Source: Arthrobacter sp. EpRS71 (lineage in GTDB: Bacteria > Actinomycetota > Actinomycetes > Actinomycetales > Micrococcaceae). From it: a DNA stretch of 64,000 nucleotides. The first letter of the stretch is position 1; every line of letters begins with the position of its first letter. The notes under the pieces are model-generated. The model was not told the DNA's origin, did not search any database, and saw only the letters and a list, made by a program, of their open reading frames with translations. The DNA is taken from NCBI RefSeq assembly GCF_001512285.1, contig NZ_LNUV01000006.1, positions 460,158 through 524,157 on the forward strand. The letters run 5' to 3'. Of the stretch, positions 8,882-17,188 are shown in pieces. Both the position numbers and the translations under genes were made by a program.

Positions 8882-9184
8882 ATGGCTACTGATTACGATG
8901 CCCCGCGCAAGACAGAAGAAGAGTCTCCCGCCGAATCGCTTGAGGCCCTTCAGGCATCCCGTGGAAACACTGCGCAGACTGCGGTTATCGACGTCGAGGA
9001 AAACGATACCGCCGAAGGAATTGACCTGCCCGGTGCAGATCTTTCCGGTGAAGAACTGACTGTCATTGTGGTCCCGGAGCAGTCTGACGAATTCACGTGC
9101 GGCTCCTGTTTCCTGGTCCGTCACAGGTCCCAGATTGCGCTGGAAAAGAACGGTCTGAAGTTCTGCAAGGACTGCGAAGGCTAA
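8882..9184 (+). CDS. DUF4193 family protein with two CxxC motifs
   Basis: A 100-residue acidic protein. The start MATDYDAPRKTEEES is the conserved beginning of actinobacterial DUF4193 proteins and fixes the start at ATG 8882 rather than the in-frame ATG at 8858. The C-terminal third has two CxxC pairs (TCGSCFLV and FCKDCEG), which suggests a small zinc ribbon; the N-terminal two thirds look disordered and rich in Asp/Glu. Function is unknown; the family is conserved across Actinobacteria. No strong Shine-Dalgarno is visible. Confidence 0.85.
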   Translation: MATDYDAPRKTEEESPAESLEALQASRGNTAQTAVIDVEENDTAEGIDLPGADLSGEELTVIVVPEQSDEFTCGSCFLVRHRSQIALEKNGLKFCKDCEG

Positions 9185-9400
9185 GTAACGCCCGGGTCTC
9201 GTTATCTTCGATCACGAACATGTGCCCGAAGACCCTTGATGTGGCCGCTGATCACTCAAAAAACCGCTCTTCAATAACTCTCTTGTGACCGCAGCTGCAC
9301 CCACTTAACGGTTGCGCCCCGAAGCGGCCACAACCCGCCCAAACACCCTGATGCACTCCTACTGTTGAAGTATCAACTTCGCCTGAAGGGGGCACAAAAA

Positions 9401-9946
9401 ATGAGGAAACTTGGAGCGGGTTTGGCAGCGGTCATGGCTGCTGCCGGGCTCGGTCTGGTGGCACCGGGGCCCGCCTCGGCAGCTACATATTGCGGCATCT
9501 CGTGGGGTTCCATGGCTAAGGCCGACCTTGACTGGAGTTCCGCCAATGTCACCAACGTCCGTACGGGTCAACAGCCCTGCTACGACCGCCTGGTGATAGA
9601 TATGACCGGGAAGGTAGCCGGTTACGTGGTTCAGTATGTTCCGGTGGTGACCCAGGATGCTACCGGCTATTCCATCCCTGTTCTGGGGGATGCTGATCTG
9701 CAAGTGATGGTCACGGCGCCGTCGTACAACCAGTACAGCCAGCCGACGTATCTGCCGGCAGCCAAGGCTGAACTGTCCAACGTCTCCGGGTACCAAACGT
9801 TCCGGCAGGTGGTTTATGCGGGCAGTTTTGAGGGCACTACCAGCATCGGGCTGGGTGTCCGGGCCCGCCTTCCGTTCCGGGTGTTCACCTTGGACGGGCC
9901 CGACGGCGGTTCTCGCCTGGTGGTGGACGTGGCGCATCGCTGGTGA
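9401..9946 (+). CDS. secreted AMIN-like domain protein
   Basis: A 181-residue protein with a clear signal peptide: MRKL, a hydrophobic run (GAGLAAVMAAAGLGLVAPG) and a probable cleavage after PASA at about residue 27. The mature part contains YCGISWGSM, then PCYDRLVIDMTGKVAGYVVQY, near-complete beta structure, and the ending SRLVVDVAH; this resembles AMIN-like domains of secreted actinobacterial proteins. The two Cys residues may form a disulfide. GAAGGGGG at 9384-9391 fixes the start at ATG 9401, which also gives a proper signal peptide. It probably acts at or outside the cell wall; the ligand is unknown. Confidence 0.75.
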   Translation: MRKLGAGLAAVMAAAGLGLVAPGPASAATYCGISWGSMAKADLDWSSANVTNVRTGQQPCYDRLVIDMTGKVAGYVVQYVPVVTQDATGYSIPVLGDADLQVMVTAPSYNQYSQPTYLPAAKAELSNVSGYQTFRQVVYAGSFEGTTSIGLGVRARLPFRVFTLDGPDGGSRLVVDVAHRW

Positions 9947-9992
9947 TTGACGGGGCGCTGAAGTGCCCAGATCGCGGGGTTGCAGCGGCGTC

Positions 9993-11531
9993 TTACTCCG
10001 GCACAACCAGTGCCGGCGTATCCTTCCGGATGGTCTCGCCGCGGAAGAACCCGGGCCGAACGCGGGACATGATCAGCATGACCACCGCGCCCAACGCCAG
10101 GATCCCGATGCCGAGCACGAACACGAGCCCCACTCCGAAGATTTCCGAGCCACTGCCGAACTCAGGAGCCCAGCTGTCCACGGCGGTCTGAAGAAACACC
10201 ACGAAGAGGCCAACGCCGCCCAGCAGCGGGCAGACGAGCCGCAGGAAGAAGTTCCTCACGCTGGAGAAAACGCTGTTCCGGAAGTACCAGACGCACGCGA
10301 TGGCCGTGAGCCCGTAGTAGAAGCAGATCATCAGGCCCAGGGCCAGGATGGTGTCGTTGAGGACGTTCTCGCTGATCACGTGCATCACCGCGTAGAAGCC
10401 CGCGGACAGGACACCGGCCGCAATGGTGGCGAAGCCCGGCGTCGAGAACTTCTTGCTCATGTGGCTGAAGCGCTCCGGCAGGGCGCCGTAGTGCGCCATG
10501 GCCAGCAGGCTGCGGGACGGCGACGTGAACGTGGACTGCAGGGATGCGGCAGAGCTGGAGAGTACGGCGAGGGACATCAGGATGGCGAACGGACCCATGA
10601 CCGGTGATGCCAGTGCTGTGAAGACGTTGGCGTGGTTCTCAGCGTTGTTGAGGCCGATTCCTGTGTCGCCGACGCCCGCAAACATCATGGTGGCGATGGT
10701 GACCAGCAGGTAGATGCCCAGGACGATCACCGCTGTGAGCGTGCCTGCGAGGCCGGCAGTCTTCTTACCGTTGGCAGTTTCCTCGTTCACGGTGAGGCAA
10801 ACGTCCCAACCCCAGTAGACGAAGATCGACAACGAGATACCGGCGGCGATCTGGCCGAAAGTCTCGACCTTGGTGACGTCGAACCAGTCCCAGCTGAAGG
10901 GAACAGCGGACTCGGACGTGGACCAGTTGGCGAAAGCCATGGCAACGAACAGGCCCAGGACCAGCAGTTGGAAACCTACCAAGCCGTACTGGACGATCTT
11001 GGTGGTGTGAAGGCCCCGGTAGCTGATCCACACGGCCAGCGCCACGAAAACGAAGCAGGTGGCAACGTTGAGCAGCTTGTTCGAGGCGAGGTCGGCAAGC
11101 TCAGGTGAGCCCGTGGCCTGCGCCAGGAAGAGGTAGAAGAAGTCCACGGCCACGCCAGCCAGGTTGGATAGGACGATGATGTTGGCTGCGAGCAAACCCC
11201 AGCCGCCCATCCAGCCAACCCAGGGGCCGAAAGCCTTGGTGACCCAGGTGAAGGTGGTGCCGCTGTCCGGGGAGTCCGCGTTGAGCTCCCGGTAGGCCAG
11301 CGATACAAGGATCATCGGGATGAAACCGATCAGGAAGATGACGGGCAGTTGCAGCCCCACCTCGTTGACGGTTGGGCCGAGCGCACCGGTGAGCGTGTAC
11401 GCCGGGGCGATGGTTGAAATGCCAAGAACGACGACGGCGAGGAGCCCCAACTGCCCCGTCTTCAGTCCCTTGCCGCTGATGTCATGCGACTCTGCGGCGT
11501 TACTGCCGCTGCGGTGGATTGTCTGGCTCAT
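9993..11531 (-). CDS. APC-family amino acid / polyamine permease
   Basis: A 512-residue, about 12-helix transporter of the amino acid-polyamine-organocation family. GISTIAPAYTLTGALGP (residues 37-53) is the unwound helix-1 substrate segment, and FTWVTKAFGPWVGWMGGW (about 93-110) is the second family signature. It ends in a hydrophilic tail. It lies 12 bases downstream of the agmatine deiminase gene on the same strand, so it probably imports agmatine, putrescine or a related amine for that enzyme; this is inferred from context. The operon starts at the palindrome at 12735-12759. Confidence 0.88.
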   Translation of the reverse strand: MSQTIHRSGSNAAESHDISGKGLKTGQLGLLAVVVLGISTIAPAYTLTGALGPTVNEVGLQLPVIFLIGFIPMILVSLAYRELNADSPDSGTTFTWVTKAFGPWVGWMGGWGLLAANIIVLSNLAGVAVDFFYLFLAQATGSPELADLASNKLLNVATCFVFVALAVWISYRGLHTTKIVQYGLVGFQLLVLGLFVAMAFANWSTSESAVPFSWDWFDVTKVETFGQIAAGISLSIFVYWGWDVCLTVNEETANGKKTAGLAGTLTAVIVLGIYLLVTIATMMFAGVGDTGIGLNNAENHANVFTALASPVMGPFAILMSLAVLSSSAASLQSTFTSPSRSLLAMAHYGALPERFSHMSKKFSTPGFATIAAGVLSAGFYAVMHVISENVLNDTILALGLMICFYYGLTAIACVWYFRNSVFSSVRNFFLRLVCPLLGGVGLFVVFLQTAVDSWAPEFGSGSEIFGVGLVFVLGIGILALGAVVMLIMSRVRPGFFRGETIRKDTPALVVPE

Positions 11532-11543
11532 ATGAGGCCCTTT

Positions 11544-12569
11544 CTAGATGGCCGAAGGCTGCTGCTGCGTAATGCAGTGGATGCCGCCGCCCCGGGCGAA
11601 CAGTTCGCGCGCGTCAACACTGATCACGCGGCGGCCGGGGTAGGCATCGGCGAGAATGCGGAGGGCTTTCTCGTCCATGGGGTCATTGAAACTGCAGGCG
11701 ATGACCCCGCTGTTGACCACGAGGTGGTTGATGTAGCTGTAATCCACATACCCCTCGTCGTCGGTGAGTGTTTCGGGGGCGGGAACTTCGATGATGTTCC
11801 AGTCCCGGCCAGCTGCGTCGTGGGTGGTGCGCAGGAAATCGATGATCTCGCGGGAGACGTGGTGGTCCGGGTGTTCCGGGTTCTGCTGCGAGTGGACCAA
11901 CAAGGTGCCCGGGCTTGGAATTGCGGCCACGATGTCCACGTGTCCGCGGGTGCCGAACTTTTCGGAGTCGCGTGTGAGGCCCCGGGGAAGCCAGATCACG
12001 TGAGTAGCGCCGATGGTCCGGGCGAGTTCCTGCTCGATGTCAGCCTTGGTCAGGCCAGGGTTGCGGCCTTGGTCCAGCTGAACCGTTTCGGTGACCAGGA
12101 CAGTGCCCTCGCCATCTACCTGAATGCCCCCGCCTTCGTTGACGATCCCTGAGGGGAGATGCCGGGCGTTGGCGCGGCCGCTGATGGCCTCGGCGATGAG
12201 CGAGTCCTTGTCCCAGGTTGCCCAATCCTGGCCACCCCAGCCGTTAAAGATCCAGTCCACAGCACCGAGTTGCCTGTTGGCGTCCAAGACGAACGACGGT
12301 CCGATGTCCCGCATCCAGGCGTCGTTGAGGTCAGCGGTAATTACCTCAACGCGTGGGTCCAGGTAGTGCGCAGCTGTTTCGACGTCGTCGGGCGATACCA
12401 CCATGGTGACGGGCTCGAACTCGAGGATGGCGTTCGCGACGGCGGCCCAAGTGGAGCGCGCCGCGTGCGCCTCTTCGTCGGTGTCACCCAAGGTGTAGCC
12501 GCCGGTGGGGAAAGCCATCCAAACGCGGTCCTGGGGAGCCGTTTCCGATGGCATGCGCCACGCGCTCAC
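11544..12569 (-). CDS. aguA: agmatine deiminase (peptidyl-arginine deiminase family)
   Basis: A 341-residue guanidino-group hydrolase of the agmatine deiminase family. It hydrolyses agmatine to N-carbamoylputrescine and ammonia. Visible landmarks are DAWMRDIGPSFVL near residues 82-94, NEGGGIQVDGEG near 143-154, GHVDIVAA with the catalytic His near 214, and the nucleophile C332 in GGGIHCITQQQP close to the C-terminus. The GTG start overlaps the stop of the small upstream frame by four bases (GTGA); an internal ATG at 12554 is an alternative. Neither an aguB amidase nor an ornithine carbamoyltransferase gene is in the window, so the next step is encoded elsewhere. Confidence 0.88.
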   Translation of the reverse strand: MSAWRMPSETAPQDRVWMAFPTGGYTLGDTDEEAHAARSTWAAVANAILEFEPVTMVVSPDDVETAAHYLDPRVEVITADLNDAWMRDIGPSFVLDANRQLGAVDWIFNGWGGQDWATWDKDSLIAEAISGRANARHLPSGIVNEGGGIQVDGEGTVLVTETVQLDQGRNPGLTKADIEQELARTIGATHVIWLPRGLTRDSEKFGTRGHVDIVAAIPSPGTLLVHSQQNPEHPDHHVSREIIDFLRTTHDAAGRDWNIIEVPAPETLTDDEGYVDYSYINHLVVNSGVIACSFNDPMDEKALRILADAYPGRRVISVDARELFARGGGIHCITQQQPSAI

Positions 12570-12706
12570 GTGGTAACTGCCTGGGTATGTTGCGTTTTTA
12601 CTGTGCCGAGCGGGGCGTTGGGGTCCACCGCTTCGGCCGGGTGCCGATATGTCACCGGGCCGGTGGTCAGGGAAGCGAAGGCTTCCACGTGTCTGATTTC
12701 AATCAT
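12566..12706 (-). CDS. small hypothetical protein coupled to agmatine deiminase
   Basis: A 46-residue frame (MIEIRHVEAFASLTTGPV...) whose stop overlaps the deiminase GTG start by four bases. A GGAG lies about 10 bases before its ATG at 12706. No family is recognised; there is no hydrophobic segment and no Cys. It sits between the operator palindrome and the deiminase, so it is probably transcribed. It may be a real small protein, a leader that couples translation, or the remnant of a larger gene. Confidence 0.45.
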   Translation of the reverse strand: MIEIRHVEAFASLTTGPVTYRHPAEAVDPNAPLGTVKTQHTQAVTT

Positions 12707-12734
12707 GGGGGGTTTACTCCGTGAGACGACTGTC

Positions 12735-12759
12735 ACTAAATGAATAGCGTTCATTTAGT
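12735..12759. promoter_or_regulatory. perfect palindromic operator (TetR-type) ahead of the agmatine deiminase operon
   Basis: Two perfect 10-base arms, ACTAAATGAA (12735-12744) and TTCATTTAGT (12750-12759), separated by TAGCG. Size and form are typical of TetR-family operators. It lies 28 bases upstream of the small frame that starts the minus-strand operon. No TetR gene is adjacent, so the regulator is encoded elsewhere or is a global one. Confidence 0.7.
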
Positions 12760-12908
12760 ATGACGGGAGTCACCCTCAAGCGCAAGATGCGGTGTGAGGC
12801 GTCTCAGGGAGTGAACCGGTTTGCCCGGATTCCGCATTCGTTCGCCCCGCGCCCCGTTCAGCGTTGAGTCACCCGAACAAGGGCGGGAGCGTCCGGGAAA
12901 TCATTGGC

Positions 12909-13682
12909 TCAGAGTGTCGGCAGGGTCAGAATTTCGGCTCCGTCGTCGGTGATGGCAATGGTGTGCTCGCTGTGGGCGGTGCGGCACCCGGTCGCGCTGC
13001 GGAGCGTCCAGCCGTCGGCGTCTGTTACAAGCTGGGCGGTATCGGCCATCACCCAGGGCTCCAGGGCCAGCATGAGACCAGGGCGTAGTTTGTATCCTCG
13101 GCCGGGTCGGCCCATGTTTGGTACGTGAGGCTCCTGGTGCATGGTTGAGCCAATGCCGTGGCCTCCGAACTCGGTGTTCACGGGGTATCCGGCGTCGCTC
13201 AGAACTGAGCCAATGGCGTAGGAGAGATCGCCGATGCGGGCGCCGGGCCGGGCGGCCTCGATGCCCGCGCGCAATGCCCGTTCGGTTGCTTCGATCATCG
13301 CGACGCTCTCGGCCGGCTTAGACTCGCCCACGATGAAGCTGATGGCGGAGTCCGCCGCGATTCCGTCCTTCAAAACCGCCAGGTCCAGCGTCAGCAGGTC
13401 GCCGTCAGCCAGCTTGTAGTCCGTGGGCAATCCGTGCAGGACTGCATCGTTAACTCCGGTGCAGATGTAGTGGCCAAATGGCCCGCGACCAAAGGAGGGC
13501 GCGTAGTCCACGTAGCAGGAGACGCCTCCGGCCTCGAGGATCATGCTCTTTGCCCATCGGTCTATGTCGAGGAGGTTGGTGCCCACCTTTGCCCGGCCTT
13601 TCAGCGTGTGCAAAATGTTGGCCACCAGGGCGCCGGCTTCCTTGGCGCGGCCTAGTTCTGTACGGCTCAGGATCTCAATCAT
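12909..13682 (-). CDS. map: type I methionine aminopeptidase
   Basis: A 257-residue M24 metallopeptidase that removes N-terminal Met from new proteins. The pita-bread metal ligands can be followed: LTLDLAVLKDGIAADSA with the first Asp pair, GGHGIGSTMHQEPHVPN with the metal His, LEPWVM with the first Glu, and the C-terminal HSEHTIAI with the second Glu. YICTGVNDAVLHGLP carries the conserved substrate-site His. It lacks the N-terminal zinc-finger extension of some actinobacterial paralogues. It is divergent from a small XRE-type regulator with only 67 bases between, unlike the usual secY-adk-map ribosomal context, so this is probably a second, regulated copy. Confidence 0.9.
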   Translation of the reverse strand: MIEILSRTELGRAKEAGALVANILHTLKGRAKVGTNLLDIDRWAKSMILEAGGVSCYVDYAPSFGRGPFGHYICTGVNDAVLHGLPTDYKLADGDLLTLDLAVLKDGIAADSAISFIVGESKPAESVAMIEATERALRAGIEAARPGARIGDLSYAIGSVLSDAGYPVNTEFGGHGIGSTMHQEPHVPNMGRPGRGYKLRPGLMLALEPWVMADTAQLVTDADGWTLRSATGCRTAHSEHTIAITDDGAEILTLPTL

Positions 13683-13711
13683 GCGAGGCCTTTCATGTGA
13701 AAACCAATAAC

Positions 13712-13733
13712 TATCCCGGCCATATTATCCCGG
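13712..13733. promoter_or_regulatory. direct repeats in the map / XRE divergent promoter
   Basis: TATCCCGG occurs at 13712-13719 and 13726-13733, a 14-base period, in the 67-base spacer between the two divergent genes. This could be the binding site of the adjacent XRE protein. The region is AT-rich compared with its surroundings. Confidence 0.4.
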
Positions 13734-13749
13734 TATTACAATTGGAGCC

Positions 13750-14052
13750 ATGGTCAGGTTGCCGCTTACACCCGCAGAGGCCGAGCGCGGACAACGCCTC
13801 GGTGCTCTTTTGCGTCGCGCCCGGGGGGAACGCTCCATGCTGGAGACTGCTCTGGATGCCCGCGTCTCGCCCGAAACGCTCCGAAAGATCGAATCAGGCC
13901 GGGTGGCGACGCCTGCGTTCCCCACCGTCGCAGCAATTGCGGAGGTCCTCGGACTCTCCCTCGATGAGGTGTGGGCTGAGATCAACCAGCAGGAGCATAG
14001 GGTCGAGCCGGCGGGTCCGCGTCGAAGTGCGCGTGAATGGCTGGCTTCGTAA
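13750..14052 (+). CDS. XRE-family helix-turn-helix regulator
   Basis: A 100-residue protein that is little more than a helix-turn-helix domain: RGQRLGALLRRARGERSMLE, then ARVSPETLRKIESGRVATPA (recognition helix in SPETLRKIESG) and FPTVAAIAEVLGLSLDEVW, a standard XRE fold at about residues 12-80. There is no ligand-binding domain. It is divergent from map and probably controls it and itself through the repeats between them; this is inferred from position. GGAG lies only two bases before ATG 13750, an unusually short spacing, so the start is less certain. Confidence 0.8.
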   Translation: MVRLPLTPAEAERGQRLGALLRRARGERSMLETALDARVSPETLRKIESGRVATPAFPTVAAIAEVLGLSLDEVWAEINQQEHRVEPAGPRRSAREWLAS

Positions 14053-14090
14053 CCTGAGTTTCCCGTAATCAGCGCTCAGCGCTTGCCGCC

Positions 14091-14672
14091 TCAGCGTTTG
14101 GGGCGGGCCCGCACGTGGAGCCGTTCGCCCTGCTGCCCGAAGAGGGTGAGGAGCTCCACCGGTTCTGTGGTGGCGCTGGCAAACCAGTGTGGTGTGCGGG
14201 TATCAAATTCCGCCACCTCGCCCGGTTTCAGGACAAAGTCGTTCTCGCCCAGCACCAATCTGAGCTTGCCGTTGAGGATATACACCCAGTCGTAGCCCTC
14301 ATGCGATTGCGGCGTGGGAGTCTCCTTGCCTGTGCCGCCCCTGAGGACCATCTTGAAGGCCTGGATGCCGCCGGGGCGTCGCGTGAGGGGAACGGCCGTT
14401 CCCCACTCGTGAACGTGCGGTTTGAGGTGAATGCGGGGATCGCCTGTTTCCGGGGCGTCAATAAGTTCTTCCAATGGGACCTGATACAGCCGCGCGATGG
14501 GGAGAAGAAGCTCCAGGGTGGGTTTGCGTTGGCCCGATTCCAGCCTGGAAAGCGTGCTGACGGAGATGCCGGTGACTTCCGAAGCCTCCGTGAGGGTCAC
14601 GTTGCGTTGGGTTCGCATGGCACGCAGGCGAGGGCCGACGGCGTCGAGCATGGTGCTGAAATCCGTAGTCAT
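14091..14672 (-). CDS. XRE-cupin transcriptional regulator
   Basis: A 193-residue regulator with an N-terminal helix-turn-helix (about residues 12-65, core VTGISVSTLSRLESGQRKPT) and a C-terminal cupin (about 115-185, HEGYDWVYILNGKLRLVLG then PGEVAEFDTRTPHWF with the second-motif His). Regulators of this design sense a small molecule in the cupin pocket. It is divergent from the flavoprotein gene at 14774, with a perfect palindrome between them that ends six bases from its own start, so it very likely represses itself and controls the flavoprotein. GGAG sits too close to the ATG at 14672 for a normal ribosome site; a leaderless transcript or a later start (ATG 14651) is possible. Confidence 0.85.
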   Translation of the reverse strand: MTTDFSTMLDAVGPRLRAMRTQRNVTLTEASEVTGISVSTLSRLESGQRKPTLELLLPIARLYQVPLEELIDAPETGDPRIHLKPHVHEWGTAVPLTRRPGGIQAFKMVLRGGTGKETPTPQSHEGYDWVYILNGKLRLVLGENDFVLKPGEVAEFDTRTPHWFASATTEPVELLTLFGQQGERLHVRARPKR

Positions 14673-14677
14673 GCTCC

Positions 14678-14700
14678 AAGTTTGCCATATTGGCAAACTT
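14678..14700. promoter_or_regulatory. perfect palindromic operator between XRE-cupin regulator and flavoprotein gene
   Basis: Arms AAGTTTGCCA (14678-14687) and TGGCAAACTT (14691-14700) are perfect inverted repeats around TAT. The site lies in the 101-base divergent spacer, immediately next to the regulator's start codon, as expected for an autoregulatory operator. Confidence 0.8.
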
Positions 14701-14773
14701 CCTTGCTGATTCAGCGGATCCTGACCAACCATGGAAGGAGCGGCGCAGGGTCGCTGGAGATGTGGAGGCATTG

Positions 14774-15781
14774 GTGAGTACGGAAAATGAGAACAACCGG
14801 GTCGCGGGGGAGTATGACGTCGTTGTGGTGGGAGGTGGCGCAGCTGGGTTAAGTGCTGCGGTCACCCTGGGCAGGGCTTTGCGGTCCGTCCTCGTCATCG
14901 ACGCCGGGGAGCCGCGGAACGCGCCCGCAGCCGGGGTGCACGGATTCCTCTCGCGGGACGGAGTCAATCCCCAGGAGCTGCTGAAACTCGGACGAGCGGA
15001 GGCGCTCCAGTACGGGGCGGACATAATGTCCGGCATCGCACTTGGCGCACGCTCGACGGCGGAGCCAACGGCCGGTTCAGAGCTCGCCTTCGAGGTGGAC
15101 CTGGCTGATGGTCAAACTGTCAAAGCGCGCCGACTACTGGTGACCACCGGGTTGGTGGACATCTTGCCCGAGATCGAGGGCATCCGGGAACGCTGGGGCC
15201 GCGACGTCCTGCACTGCCCGTACTGCCACGGCTGGGAGGTCCGGAATCAAGCAATCGGAATCCTGGGGTCAGTGCCCATGGCCTTGCACCAGGCGTTGTT
15301 GTTCCGCCAGTGGAGCCCCGACATCACCCTGTTCCTCAATGACATCGTGGAACCGACAGAAGAACAGTGGGAACAACTGGCTGCCCGATCCATCAACGTG
15401 GTGGACGGCAGAGTCCAGGCCCTGCGAATAACTGACGACGCTTTGACGGGTGTGGTCCTGGCATCGGGAACCATGATTCCGGTGGACGCTGTAGTCACCG
15501 GCCCACGGCTGGAGGCAAGATCCGGCGTGCTGGAAACCCTGGGCGTCCCCATAGTGGAGCACCCGATGGGTGTTGGAAGCCACGTTGACGTCAATCCCAT
15601 GGGCGGTGCTACGTCGGTGCCGGGTGTCTACGCTGCAGGAAACGTCGCCGATCTCATGGGGCAGGTGATGGCCTCCGCAGCCGCAGGTGTCATGGCAGGT
15701 GCTGCAATCAATGCAGATCTCATGATGGAGGAGACCAACCGGGCTGTTGAGGATGCGCGCACGTTAGTCGTATCCCACTAG
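14774..15781 (+). CDS. thioredoxin reductase-like FAD/NAD(P) oxidoreductase
   Basis: A 335-residue flavoprotein of the thioredoxin-reductase-like family. The FAD-binding GGGAAGLSAAVTLGRAL begins near residue 20, the CPYCHGWE redox motif follows DVLH near residue 140, then a NAD(P)-binding half, and PGVYAAGNVADLMGQVMASA is the C-terminal FAD contact (about 277-296). The Cys pair suggests dithiol exchange with an unknown partner. Several reading-frame starts lie upstream, but GGAGG at 14764-14768 is five bases before GTG 14774 and the upstream codons run through the operator, so GTG is preferred. It is paired with the XRE-cupin regulator. Confidence 0.85.
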   Translation: MSTENENNRVAGEYDVVVVGGGAAGLSAAVTLGRALRSVLVIDAGEPRNAPAAGVHGFLSRDGVNPQELLKLGRAEALQYGADIMSGIALGARSTAEPTAGSELAFEVDLADGQTVKARRLLVTTGLVDILPEIEGIRERWGRDVLHCPYCHGWEVRNQAIGILGSVPMALHQALLFRQWSPDITLFLNDIVEPTEEQWEQLAARSINVVDGRVQALRITDDALTGVVLASGTMIPVDAVVTGPRLEARSGVLETLGVPIVEHPMGVGSHVDVNPMGGATSVPGVYAAGNVADLMGQVMASAAAGVMAGAAINADLMMEETNRAVEDARTLVVSH

Positions 15782-15813
15782 GCCGGATACTGGGCCGCAC
15801 CGAAAAGCACGTT

Positions 15814-15847
15814 AAGGAAAGGCGCCGCGCTCGCAGCGCCTTTCCTT
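15814..15847. terminator. terminator between convergent flavoprotein and M20 genes
   Basis: A perfect 12-bp stem, AAGGAAAGGCGC (15814-15825) with GCGCCTTTCCTT (15836-15847), ten-base loop. The T/A-rich outer part makes it usable on both strands between two convergent genes. Confidence 0.85.
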
Positions 15848-15874
15848 CTCGGTCTGCCTTGGGACAAAGCAGTC

Positions 15875-17098
15875 CTACGACTTAGTGGCCAGGAACTCCC
15901 GGGCAGCCGTCACCAGCGCTTCCGTTCCGCGCGCCAGCGTCGGTTGGATGACTGGCGCAAAGTACGGCGAGTGATTCGAGGGAATGTCCTCTGGAAGGCG
16001 GCCCGTTGTGGCGAATTCCTTGAACAAAGCAGGCTCAGCACCGCCTAGGAACCAGAAAACCAGCGGAGCGCCTGCGGCCTTCGCCAGGGCTCCCACGTCT
16101 TCGCTTCCGGACACGGGGCCAGGATCAATGATCTGTGTCTCTCCGAACTTTGCCGTGAACGCAGCTGACACCCTGCCGGTTGCGGCTGCGTCGTTGACGG
16201 TCAGCGGGAAATGCTCTTCAAACTGAATTTCGGGGTCCTTGGGAGCGCCCGAAGCTGTGGATTCTCCCTTGGCAATGCGCTCAATGGAACCAAGGATTTT
16301 GTCCCTGGTGCCGTCACTGAAGGTGCGGACGCTGAGGCCCAATGTTGCCGTTTCGGGAATGATGTTGTTCTTGGTCCCTGAGTGAATCTGCCCCACCGTC
16401 ACCACCGCAGAGTCATTGGCGGCGAGCTCGCGCGAGACAATGCCCTGCAATCGCACAGTAGTCGCGGCAGCCATGAGCACCGGGTCAACAGTGGTCTCCG
16501 GACGCGATCCGTGGCCACCTCGTCCATGCAAGGTGATGTTGAGGGAATCTGCGGACGCCATGGTGACGCCGGCACGCATGCCGAACCATCCCGCGGGGAA
16601 GGGGGCCACATGTTGGCCCAGGACGACGTCCGGTTTCGGCACCACGTCATACAGCCCGTCGGCAACCATGGTTTCTGCCCCGCCGCCCCATTCCTCGGCC
16701 GGCTGGAAGAGAGCGATCAGCGTGCCTTGCCACTCATCACGCTGCGCGGCCAGGACCTCCACCGCGCCAACAAGGCAGCTCACGTGCACGTCATGGCCGC
16801 AAGCATGCATGACTGGCATGTCTTTGCCCTCATGATCAACACCCACTGCCGTGCTGGCATAGTCCAAACCCGTTGCCTCTTTCACTGGCAACGCATCCAT
16901 GTCTGCCCTGAGCATCACCACTGGTCCGGGCCCATTGTCCAAAACCCCAACAACACCGGTTTTTCCGATGTTGCGGTGAACGGCGAAGCCAAGATCTTCG
17001 AGGTATCCCGCGGCGATCCCGGCTGTTCGGGTCTCCTGGAAGGATAGTTCGGGGTTGGCGTGCAGGTCCTTATAAAGCTCTTCGAGGTCAATGGTCAT
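15875..17098 (-). CDS. M20-family amidohydrolase (hippurate / N-acyl amino acid hydrolase type)
   Basis: A 407-residue zinc amidohydrolase of the M20D (AbgB/HipO/IAA-amino acid hydrolase) family. DMDALPVKEATGLDYAS, MHACGHDVHVSCLVGA (metal ligands), LFQPAEEWGGGAETMV (catalytic Glu pair), GQHVAPFPAG and the C-terminal SNHSPYFAP with the last ligand His are all present. It cleaves the amide of an N-acyl amino acid or related conjugate. The start is placed at ATG 17098 (TIDLEELYKDLHANPEL follows, the usual N-terminus), with AAGGGCAG upstream; ATG 17125 would add nine residues. It is divergent from the cyclodeaminase-like gene. Confidence 0.85.
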   Translation of the reverse strand: MTIDLEELYKDLHANPELSFQETRTAGIAAGYLEDLGFAVHRNIGKTGVVGVLDNGPGPVVMLRADMDALPVKEATGLDYASTAVGVDHEGKDMPVMHACGHDVHVSCLVGAVEVLAAQRDEWQGTLIALFQPAEEWGGGAETMVADGLYDVVPKPDVVLGQHVAPFPAGWFGMRAGVTMASADSLNITLHGRGGHGSRPETTVDPVLMAAATTVRLQGIVSRELAANDSAVVTVGQIHSGTKNNIIPETATLGLSVRTFSDGTRDKILGSIERIAKGESTASGAPKDPEIQFEEHFPLTVNDAAATGRVSAAFTAKFGETQIIDPGPVSGSEDVGALAKAAGAPLVFWFLGGAEPALFKEFATTGRLPEDIPSNHSPYFAPVIQPTLARGTEALVTAAREFLATKS

Positions 17099-17188
17099 GA
17101 ATCTGCCCTTTTCGTTCGACGCCATGGTGTGGCCAGTGTATCCAGCCCATGGATGCAAAGCCTGGGAAGCCCCGGCACACTGGATGTC

